From assembly GCA_041623895.1 (NCBI GenBank), contig JBFJVZ010000131.1, positions 1 through 16,899 of the forward strand: a DNA stretch of 16,899 nt. Direction: 5' to 3'. Shown one piece after another: positions 7,390 through 13,888 of this stretch. Below the pieces are notes generated by a model. It did not search any database. It was given only the letters and a program-made list of their open reading frames with translations, and was not told where the DNA came from. Each line of letters opens with the position of its first letter. The first letter of the stretch is position 1. Both the position numbers and the translations under genes were made by a program. This DNA comes from JBFJVZ01 sp041623895. GTDB lineage: Bacteria; Planctomycetota; Planctomycetia; Pirellulales; Pirellulaceae.

Positions 7390-9858
7390 CTAATGGTTGA
7401 ACATGAATTCTTTGGAATTGACCAACGTCCAGACGACATCTTCGTAAGCTTCCCGCTTATTTTCCTTGGCCGCCAGATAATTGATTGCCGCGGTCAGCTC
7501 GGCGGGCTGAGGTTGTCGGCTGAGTGCAATCAAGTATAGTTCGCGCACTTTATCTTCGTCGCTACGACCGTCAGCGGCCAGCTTGGCCGCTCGGCCGCCA
7601 TCGGCGGCAAGCTTCTTTTGCATTTCATCCGAGTTCAGCAAATGAAGACTCTGAGCCAGATTCGCCTCTTGCGACCGCTCACATTCGCATGCGGTCGCCG
7701 AGTTCGGTTCTCCGAAGACATCCAAAAAGTACGAGCTGAATCCAGTATCGGGCAGTTCGATGGCGCGAGTGCCGGCTGGCATTCCAGCGAACGGCGTCGT
7801 GCTGAGCGTGACTTGATTGACTGCATCCAGCAACACTTCCGCCTGTAAACGCTTTGGATAAAACCGTGAGTAACTGCGGCGATCGCCCAAGTTGTCCTCG
7901 TTCGCGTCGGCCGCCGACGAGTAAACTCGCGAACGGCAAATCATCCGCACCAGGGACTTTATGTCGTAGCCCGATTCGACAAATGACTGCGCCATCGCGT
8001 CCAGCAGTTCAGGGTTGGACGGAGGATTCGTGACCCGCATGTCGTCTTCGGGTTCGACGATTCCGCGACCCATAAAATGTTTCCAGTAACGGTTCGCCAA
8101 CGATCGTGCAAAGAACGGATTCTCCGGATCGGTCATCCAATCGGCCAGATGCACCCGCGGGTCATCGGTTGATGGCACCGAAAGTTCAGCGCTATCGAGT
8201 CCCGCCGGCGGCAGACTCTGATTCGTCTTCGGATGCCTGGCCGCTGCGCCGCCGACACGAGAAAAGAAAGCCGGCTCGTTGGGATCACCGTTAGTTTTCG
8301 TGGAAACCAATGTGAAGAAGGCCGACAGCTGTGCGTAGTTTTTCTGACTCCATTTTTCGTATGGGTGATGGTGACACCGCGCGCATTGAATCCTTTGGCC
8401 AAGGAATAACTGTGCCGCATCCTCAACGCGCTGATTGGTGTCCGGAACCTGCTTGAACCACGCCACCGGCGGGTTGCTGATCATCGAGCCCGAGGCTGTC
8501 ATCAGCTCACGAACAAACAGGTCGTACGGTTTGTTTTCTCGAATGCTTTCGCGGATCCAGCGATGAAAGGCAAGGTTGGGTAACTGCAAGCTACCGCTGG
8601 TGCGGCGATTACGAAGGATCGTGCTCCACTTACGAGCGAAGTAATGGGCGTAATCGTCGCTATCGAGCAAACGGTCAACCAGCGTCTCGCGTTTGTTCTC
8701 GCGAGTGTCTTGTTGGAATTGCTGGACTTCAGCCAGTGTCGGTAAGCGACCGGCGATATCCAATGTCACGCGTCGCAAGTACGTGGCGTCATCACACTCC
8801 GGTGCGGGCGGAATGCCAAGTGATTTAAGTTTTTGGTAGACAAATTGGTCGATGACGTTTCGCGGTTCCGGCCACTGGTCCTCCGTCCAGTTGTCGGTCG
8901 CGCCCAGGGGAATGTCAGCGCGAAACGCGGTCACGTGACCCTGGTAGCGAGCCATCACGGCCACATCGCCAACCATGTTTTGCAGTTTGACTAAACCGCT
9001 GGGTGTGACATCCGCCATTTCCGTATCGTTTGATTCGTAAACGGTGGCTTGCGTGACATCTTCCGTCGAATCATCGGAGTATGTTGCCACGACCGCCAAC
9101 TGCTGTGAGTCGGTTTTGCCAAGGCGACGTTGATCGGGAAAGACATCAATCGATACGACTTGGGGCTCGTCGCCGCTGCCGTACGGCATGCCTTGGGAGA
9201 TCCAACGCCGGATCAGCCGATACTCATGCGAATCCCTGTCCAGACGTTGGCCGCCGCCATGGGGAGACACGTTGGTCGCTTTTAACAGCAACAAGCTTTG
9301 GTCGGGCGCGGCCAGCGACATGCGACGTGAACGTGATTCCTTAATCAAGCGTTCGTAATCCGCTTGCGGCTCGAAGCCTAAAAGCGAAAGCTTGAAGCCG
9401 TTCTGGCCGGACGCCTTGCCGTGGCAGCCGCCCCCGTTGCAACCGAGTTTGGTGAAGATCGGCGCGACTTGACTGGGAAAACTGACAGCGGCATTCTGGT
9501 CAAAGCCGGTGACCTGGAGGGTTGCTTGAGCGGCCTTGCCGTTTTCACTTTTGGCGGTGATCGTTACAGAACCGTTGGCCAAGGGCGTCACCAAGCCGCT
9601 ATCGTTAATGTCCGCGATGCCCGGCGGCTCGGCCGCATAGTTGACTTGATGGGTCCAATCGAGCTGTGAGCCGTCGGAAAGCTCGCCGGTTACCAACAAT
9701 TGCAGACGCGCATCTCGTCCAACCAATGTTGTGGCAGCAAAGGATTTGGCTTCGTCACCGGCTTGATTCTCAATTCGCAGCGAAACAAGTTCGCTGGCTG
9801 ATGCGTTGCCACAAAGAAGCAAAACAAGTAGTGCAATTTTAAAGGGATGAGCGATCAT
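7390..9858 (-). CDS. Ig-like (BIG2)/DUF1549/DUF1553 protein with two heme-type cysteine motifs
   Basis: A secreted planctomycete family protein of unknown function. I chose the ATG at 9858 (822 residues) because it starts a Sec signal, MIAHPFKIALLVLLLCGNAS. An ATG at 9963 forms a TAATG with the upstream stop but adds 35 Arg/Gly/Ser-rich residues. Domains in order: a BIG2-like Ig domain at about 24-115; a cytochrome-like segment with CNGGGCHG (Cys140, Cys145, His146) followed by GFKLSLLGFEP; a second Ig-like domain at about 231-318; DUF1549 at about 332-535 containing CARCHHHP (Cys492, Cys495, His496); and DUF1553 at about 568-820. CARCH is a canonical CXXCH heme site. The first motif has four residues between the cysteines. 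The order DUF1501 then DUF1549/1553 then PPC then WD40 suggests one complex. Heme attachment is inferred from motifs only. Confidence 0.93.
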   Translation of the reverse strand: MIAHPFKIALLVLLLCGNASASELVSLRIENQAGDEAKSFAATTLVGRDARLQLLVTGELSDGSQLDWTHQVNYAAEPPGIADINDSGLVTPLANGSVTITAKSENGKAAQATLQVTGFDQNAAVSFPSQVAPIFTKLGCNGGGCHGKASGQNGFKLSLLGFEPQADYERLIKESRSRRMSLAAPDQSLLLLKATNVSPHGGGQRLDRDSHEYRLIRRWISQGMPYGSGDEPQVVSIDVFPDQRRLGKTDSQQLAVVATYSDDSTEDVTQATVYESNDTEMADVTPSGLVKLQNMVGDVAVMARYQGHVTAFRADIPLGATDNWTEDQWPEPRNVIDQFVYQKLKSLGIPPAPECDDATYLRRVTLDIAGRLPTLAEVQQFQQDTRENKRETLVDRLLDSDDYAHYFARKWSTILRNRRTSGSLQLPNLAFHRWIRESIRENKPYDLFVRELMTASGSMISNPPVAWFKQVPDTNQRVEDAAQLFLGQRIQCARCHHHPYEKWSQKNYAQLSAFFTLVSTKTNGDPNEPAFFSRVGGAAARHPKTNQSLPPAGLDSAELSVPSTDDPRVHLADWMTDPENPFFARSLANRYWKHFMGRGIVEPEDDMRVTNPPSNPELLDAMAQSFVESGYDIKSLVRMICRSRVYSSAADANEDNLGDRRSYSRFYPKRLQAEVLLDAVNQVTLSTTPFAGMPAGTRAIELPDTGFSSYFLDVFGEPNSATACECERSQEANLAQSLHLLNSDEMQKKLAADGGRAAKLAADGRSDEDKVRELYLIALSRQPQPAELTAAINYLAAKENKREAYEDVVWTLVNSKEFMFNH

Positions 9859-9919
9859 CCCGCGATGTCGCCGCTGAGAGCGGTGGCCGGCGCCGCGCCG
9901 CCCAGCAATGGTAAGCCGG

Positions 9920-9938
9920 CCTCTTCCCGATGAAGAGG
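9920..9938. other. Short perfect hairpin between DUF1501 and DUF1549 genes
   Basis: The arms cctcttc (9920-9926) and gaagagg (9932-9938) are perfect complements around a 5-nt loop. The hairpin lies 25 nt after the DUF1501 stop and 62 nt before the preferred DUF1549 start. On the minus strand it is not followed by a T run, so it is not a standard intrinsic terminator. It may be an RNA-stability or attenuation structure. It would be coding if the longer ATG at 9963 were used. Confidence 0.4.
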
Positions 9939-9962
9939 TGGAAAGCATGCAGCAACGCGACA

Positions 9963-11306
9963 TTAAATCAACTCGCCAATGGGCTCGTGGTCGACCAGGT
10001 ATTGCGGTCTGCCAGTGGGGTCGACAATCGCGACCGAAGAAGTATCGATGCCAAGATTGTGATACAGCGTCGCCACGACTTCCTGCATGTGCACCGGTCG
10101 CTCAGACGGTTCTTCACCCAGACGATTGGTGGCCCCAATCGCTTGGCCGGTTCGCATCCCGCCGCCAGCCAGATAAGCGCAGCTGACTCGATTCCAATGA
10201 TCACGGCCCGCGTTCTTGTTGATCTTTGGGGTCCGCCCAAACTCGCCCCAAACCGCAATTGTGACATCATCCAGCATCCCGCGCGAATCGAGATCTTCGA
10301 TCAAGGCACTCAAGCACTGATCGAGCTTGCCGCCATGATCGCGGACCAGATCAAAGTTTTGACCGTGACTGTCCCAGCGACCGTAGCTGAGGCTGACAAC
10401 GCGCGCTCCGGCTTCGATCAACCGGCGGGCCATCAGCAACTGTTCGTTACAAGTTGGTGCACCGTCGTACTGATATTGGTACGGTTTGCCGTCACCGTAG
10501 CGCTGGACAATCTTGGGGTCTTCCTTGGACAAATCCAATGCATCCACCAACTTGCTGCTGGTCAAAACATCCAAGGCACGCTGTCCAAAAGCGTCCATTC
10601 CTTCCATCGTGCCGGTGATGTCGATATCGCGACGCAATGTGTCCACTTCTTGCAGAAGCTTGCGGCGGTCGGAAAGCCGATCGATCGAGATTCCGTTCAA
10701 AGTCATGTTTGCCATGCCGGGACCATCCGGCTTGAAGGGTCCATGTGCAGAACCGAGAAATCCCGCTTTGCCCGGATGTGCCCACGGCCCGTGTTTGGTC
10801 GGTTGGGCCAGTCCAATGAACGGTGGCACAGATGGGTCGACCGGACCGTACAGCTTCGAGATGGACGATCCAATCGAAGGCCGCCCACCAATGCTCTGCA
10901 ATGAGTTCTGTTCCCAGCCACTCATGCATTGATACGCATCGTGCCCGCCGCGGCAACCGACAACGCTACGAATCACGGCCGCTTTGTCCATCAAGCCGGC
11001 AAGATTCTTGAAGACCTCACAGATCTCGATACCGGGAACGTTGGTCTTGATCGGCCGGAACTCGCCGCGGATCTCCGATGGAGCCTCCGTTTTGATTTCC
11101 CACATGTCTTGATGAGGCGGTCCGCCAGCCAAAAAGATATTGATCAAAGCCTTGTGAGGTCTTGGATCGGAACTGGCCGCTTCGGCCCGATACAGGTCTG
11201 CCAGCGTGAAGGCGCCGGCCCCCATCGATAGGCCACCGATTCTCAGAAAGCCACGACGTGACACTCCATCGCAGTAGCGACTTGCTTTTCCCAAAATCGT
11301 CAACAT
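9963..11306 (-). CDS. DUF1501 family protein, Tat-exported
   Basis: The 447-residue length is usual for the family. The N-terminus has a twin-arginine signal: SRRGFLRIGG at 16-25, then a Gly/Ala hydrophobic stretch. DUF1501 (PF07394) is structurally related to the alkaline phosphatase/sulfatase superfamily, and its biochemical role is unknown. Family motifs seen are FLAGGPPHQDMW at 58-69 (candidate metal ligand Asp67), CRGGHDAYQ at 118-126, WDSHGQNF, GEFGRTP at 354-360 and GRDHW at 367-371. The Ser/Thr nucleophile of phosphatases is not obvious, so hydrolase activity is unproven. The ATG at 11306 has no strong Shine-Dalgarno. The stop at 9963 touches an ATG (TAATG). As first gene of the four-gene set, it has a 176-bp upstream gap with dyads that could hold the operon promoter. 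Confidence 0.95.
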   Translation of the reverse strand: MLTILGKASRYCDGVSRRGFLRIGGLSMGAGAFTLADLYRAEAASSDPRPHKALINIFLAGGPPHQDMWEIKTEAPSEIRGEFRPIKTNVPGIEICEVFKNLAGLMDKAAVIRSVVGCRGGHDAYQCMSGWEQNSLQSIGGRPSIGSSISKLYGPVDPSVPPFIGLAQPTKHGPWAHPGKAGFLGSAHGPFKPDGPGMANMTLNGISIDRLSDRRKLLQEVDTLRRDIDITGTMEGMDAFGQRALDVLTSSKLVDALDLSKEDPKIVQRYGDGKPYQYQYDGAPTCNEQLLMARRLIEAGARVVSLSYGRWDSHGQNFDLVRDHGGKLDQCLSALIEDLDSRGMLDDVTIAVWGEFGRTPKINKNAGRDHWNRVSCAYLAGGGMRTGQAIGATNRLGEEPSERPVHMQEVVATLYHNLGIDTSSVAIVDPTGRPQYLVDHEPIGELI

Positions 11307-11482
11307 GACTAACTCACGTTCTGCTTGGGGATTGAGGCGGGACTCCAGTAGTACTGGATGATAAGCGGGAGCGGATAATCTATCCGTATTTTAACTAATC
11401 GGCAATGTTCATGTGGGTTTGGCCGACCGTATGGTTGGGCAATCGATCTGATTGGCTGCGAGACGGCAATCCGTGCCCGAAA
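11307..11482. promoter_or_regulatory. Putative control region of the DUF1501 operon, with two dyads
   Basis: No gene is seen in this 176-bp gap. It holds two short perfect inverted repeats: ccagt-agt-actgg at 11345-11357 and cggata-atc-tatccg at 11372-11386. Read on the minus strand, an A/T-rich TTAAAATA lies just upstream of the second dyad. No matching -35 box at 16-18 bp was found, so the promoter is not located precisely. Neither dyad is followed by a T run on the minus strand, which argues against a terminator for the Trx7/PDZ gene. Operator-like sites are the alternative. Confidence 0.3.
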
Positions 11483-12817
11483 CTACTCTTGCATCGGCAA
11501 TTTCAGCGTTTTTCGTTGACCATTTCGCAACACCGTGACTGCTACCTGATCCCCCACTCGGTGGTGGTTGGTTCCAAAGTGGTGCAATTCTGCCTCGGTC
11601 ATCAGGTCACGACGGCCGTCGAATTGGAGGATGATGTCGCCTTTCTGAAAACCCGCGCGTTTACCTGCTGCGTGTGCGCCGTACTGGCCGACGCCCTTAA
11701 TCCGCAGCGCCATTTGCTGCTGCGGCAATTTCAATTCTGATCGAGCTTCCTCCGGCAATGTCTCCATCACCAAGCCGCCGGCCGACATTCGACGCAATGA
11801 CCAAGAGGAGACGCGCCAAGAAAGATCGCCGGCCCGCCGCCAACCTTTGTTCAGTTTCAGAGTCAGCGTTGCTCTTTTCTCGCCGCGGCGGACTTGCATC
11901 GGAATCGCAGCTCCAGCGGGATCCGCATTGTGCAAGACCCACTGCACGTCGGCCAGCGAAAGCATCGGTTGCCCGTCCATATTCTCGATCACATCCCCCG
12001 CTTTCAGTCTCGCATCATCGGCTGCCGAGCCTTGTTGCACTTTCACGACCGTTGACATCTCTTCCGGGTCAAGCGTCAAACCGACCACGGTGGGATGCGG
12101 ATAGGGATAAAACACTTTCTCGGGAATCGGCTTGCCTTGATCGCGATACCACGAACGCTGTGCTTCGCCAATCTGATGACAGTGAATGCAACTTTTAACC
12201 ACGTCGCCTTGGTAATTCAACTTGTCGGTGTACTTGTCTTTCAAGCGGGGAAACTTTTCCGGCGACGCCACTTCCATTGGCTGCCCGAGTTTGCCTGCCA
12301 ACGATGCTTTGACATTGGCGTAGTCGTTGTGCAAATCGAGCGCACCCTGCATCGCTTTGGCCAAACCTTGCAGAGAAACGTCGCCTATCCATTCCGTGCG
12401 ATGGGACCGGGTACCGAACCGTCCGTAGATCGTGCCGTCCGCATTGAGTAAGAAAACGGCAAACGATTGATCGGTGTCGTACTGGAACAGGTTCAAATCC
12501 AATCCATTGGTCGATACCTGACGTGCGCGAACGAATTTTTCCAACAGGGGTCGAATCACAGGATCCTTGTCGACCAGGTCGTCATCCAGCTTCACGCACT
12601 CATGGCAGGGAATGCATCTCAAGACCACGATGATCGGTTTGTCTTCACGTTTTGCTTGCTCGAAGGCGGCTGGCAAGTCGTTATAGATCCAAAACCCGTC
12701 GGCTTCGACTTTTTCGCGGTCGCCACGGACCTGCTGCTCACGCGTTTGGGCCAGCAGCATCGATGTAGAGAAGTTTGAAGCGGCGACCAGGCTGATCAGG
12801 AGGATGGTTCGAATCAT
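11483..12817 (-). CDS. Trx7/PDZ domain protein (cysteine form) with a heme-type CXXCH
   Basis: I chose the ATG at 12817 (444 residues) because it opens onto a Sec signal, MIRTILLISLVAASNF, with cleavage near LLA-Q (residue 24). The in-frame GTG at 12916 starts inside a repeat and adds 33 poor residues. A thioredoxin-like domain spans about 35-165, with CIPCHEC at 68-74 in the position of the redox CXXC. CIHCH (210-214) is a separate heme-type motif. Two PDZ domains follow, at about 256-321 (SAADDARLKAGDVIENMDGQ) and 372-440 (KRAGFQKGDIILQFDG). The architecture matches planctomycete proteins known as Trx7/PDZ domain-containing (seleno)protein. This copy has no in-frame TGA and looks like a cysteine version. 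It probably acts in the periplasm on thiols or as a heme-bearing chaperone-like factor, which is inference. A 126-bp repeat-bearing spacer separates it from the isomerase gene. Confidence 0.88.
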   Translation of the reverse strand: MIRTILLISLVAASNFSTSMLLAQTREQQVRGDREKVEADGFWIYNDLPAAFEQAKREDKPIIVVLRCIPCHECVKLDDDLVDKDPVIRPLLEKFVRARQVSTNGLDLNLFQYDTDQSFAVFLLNADGTIYGRFGTRSHRTEWIGDVSLQGLAKAMQGALDLHNDYANVKASLAGKLGQPMEVASPEKFPRLKDKYTDKLNYQGDVVKSCIHCHQIGEAQRSWYRDQGKPIPEKVFYPYPHPTVVGLTLDPEEMSTVVKVQQGSAADDARLKAGDVIENMDGQPMLSLADVQWVLHNADPAGAAIPMQVRRGEKRATLTLKLNKGWRRAGDLSWRVSSWSLRRMSAGGLVMETLPEEARSELKLPQQQMALRIKGVGQYGAHAAGKRAGFQKGDIILQFDGRRDLMTEAELHHFGTNHHRVGDQVAVTVLRNGQRKTLKLPMQE

Positions 12818-12829
12818 GACTTGATGTTC

Positions 12830-12849
12830 TTCGTGTAGCTTTCGTGTAG
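12830..12849. repeat. Short direct repeat ahead of the Trx7/PDZ gene
   Basis: The 9-mer ttcgtgtag occurs at 12830-12838 and 12841-12849, an 11-bp period. It ends 13 nt upstream of the preferred Trx7/PDZ start, in the 5' leader on the minus strand. The GAAG it creates there could serve as a weak ribosome-binding site. Confidence 0.4.
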
Positions 12850-12869
12850 GCATTTTTTTCGTAAAGGCC

Positions 12870-12913
12870 GGGACTTGTCCTGGCAAGAACCGTGCATTGC
12901 CAGGACTGGTCCC
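12870..12913. repeat. Long imperfect hairpin, likely a dispersed intergenic repeat
   Basis: Arms gggacttgtcctggcaa (12870-12886) and ttgccaggactggtccc (12897-12913) pair at 15 of 17 positions around the 10-nt loop gaaccgtgca. The nearest T run (12853-12859 on the plus strand) precedes the hairpin on the plus strand and reads as A on the minus strand, so it is not an intrinsic terminator for either direction. Its length, imperfect symmetry and adjoining tandem repeat are typical of REP/MITE-like intergenic elements. Confidence 0.65.
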
Positions 12914-12915
12914 CA

Positions 12916-12949
12916 CCTATGCGTGTTTAGCGCCTACGCGTGTTTAGCG
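12916..12949. repeat. 17-bp tandem repeat reaching into the isomerase stop codon
   Basis: The unit cctaYgcgtgtttagcg occurs twice back to back (12916-12932 and 12933-12949) with one T/C difference. The second copy contains the TAA stop codon (12946-12944) of the isomerase gene. It lies 2 bp from the hairpin at 12870-12913, and the two probably belong to one element. Confidence 0.75.
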
Positions 12950-13888
12950 CGTTGGTCGCGGCACTCCGGCTGCTGCAAACGCGCTGGACAAGTGATCGTA
13001 GCAATCTTTCAAAGCGGCTTGTGGATCGTACTCCGTTTTTTTCCAAACTGCCGAGCTGACTTCGACGCAGACATCACCGCGGTAGCCACCAGAATACAAA
13101 AGCTTCAGTAGTTTTGTGTAATCGATTGTGCCCCCTTTGCCGGGTAACGCAAAGGTAACCCCGTCGCCCGCCTTGACGGCATCTTTGACCGCAACGCCTG
13201 CAGTGATCGGCAGGGCTTGCCGGACCATCTGTTCCATTGGCAACTCGCGAAAAGCATAGTGGCTATAGTCAAACCACATCTTCAAGAGTTGGGGATTGCC
13301 AAGCTCGTTAAGAAGCCAGGCGGCATGCTTTGGTTGGTTCATGGCGTTGCCGCGATGTGGTTTGACGGCAACGGTAACACCCATTTTTTCAGCGACCGCG
13401 ACCCAAGCCTGCAACCGCTGAGCGCACAACGCGCGCATCTTCTCCCAGTTCTTTCCGCCCAGCACTGTTTGCACAGCCGGCGGATCAGATGGATTCAAGT
13501 CTCGAGCCAACTGACAAGCCGCTTCCAGTCGTTTCAGATCGGCTTGGTGGCGATCCTCCGAGTCCAGCGGCCGCAGATTTTCCATCAATGATGTAAGCTG
13601 GAGCCCTTTGTCGTTCAGGCGTTCGCGCAGCTCTTTTCGTCGTGCTGGCGAAACTTTGCCCGCATCCAAATCGCGATCCGCCAGTACATAAAGTTCGATG
13701 CTGTCGTAACCAGCATCAGCGACCGCATTGATCGCTGCTTCCGTTGTCAGCTTCGGCAATCCATAAACCCCAAAGCCCAACGTGCAGGTTGTCGAAGCTG
13801 CGGTGCCTTGTTCAGCCAACACAGATGAACCACAAAGTGTGGCGGCAATGCCCAGAGCTTCGCGACGATTAAGTGAATCAAGTTTCAT
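12944..13888 (-). CDS. Sugar phosphate isomerase/epimerase-like TIM-barrel protein, Tat-exported
   Basis: The product has 314 residues. I chose the ATG at 13888 because it overlaps the upstream TGA as ATGA and begins a twin-arginine-type signal, LNRREALGIAA (residues 6-16), ending near AEQGTAAS. The rest fits the xylose-isomerase-like TIM barrel (AP_endonuc_2 superfamily), which binds a divalent metal and rearranges sugars: DAGYDSIELYV early in the barrel, VAVKPHRGN at about 173-181, MWFDYSHY, GVAVKDAVKAGDG, then GGYRGDVCVEVS near the C-terminus. Candidate metal ligands are Glu of IELYV, Asp of FDYSH, His178 and Glu of VCVEVS. The usual Glu two residues before the His is Lys176 here, so the metal site may be altered. 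The stop codon lies in a tandem repeat. Coupling to the ceramidase/sialidase-like gene suggests work on the same exported substrate. The substrate is unknown. Confidence 0.88.
   Translation of the reverse strand: MKLDSLNRREALGIAATLCGSSVLAEQGTAASTTCTLGFGVYGLPKLTTEAAINAVADAGYDSIELYVLADRDLDAGKVSPARRKELRERLNDKGLQLTSLMENLRPLDSEDRHQADLKRLEAACQLARDLNPSDPPAVQTVLGGKNWEKMRALCAQRLQAWVAVAEKMGVTVAVKPHRGNAMNQPKHAAWLLNELGNPQLLKMWFDYSHYAFRELPMEQMVRQALPITAGVAVKDAVKAGDGVTFALPGKGGTIDYTKLLKLLYSGGYRGDVCVEVSSAVWKKTEYDPQAALKDCYDHLSSAFAAAGVPRPTR

Noticed and set aside
7570..7625. A short internal duplication (KLAADG twice, 10 residues apart) near the end of DUF1553
   Set aside because: Short, Ala-rich and in a low-complexity helix; not informative beyond chance slippage.
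9930..10904. A long plus-strand open frame (about 324 codons) opposite the DUF1501 gene
   Set aside because: It lies entirely antisense to well-recognised DUF1501 (and the DUF1549 gene start), shows no family motif, and is explained by the codon bias of the real gene.
12686..12817. A possible selenocysteine (in-frame TGA) in the Trx7/PDZ gene
   Set aside because: The frame is continuous with cysteines at the redox positions; no in-frame TGA interrupts it.
12853..12913. The long hairpin with a nearby T run as an intrinsic terminator
   Set aside because: The T run precedes the hairpin on the plus strand and reads as A after it on the minus strand, so neither direction has a stem followed by a T tract.
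12916..12949. A possible CRISPR or iteron array from the 17-bp tandem repeat
   Set aside because: Only two directly abutting units without spacers, no cas or rep gene nearby.
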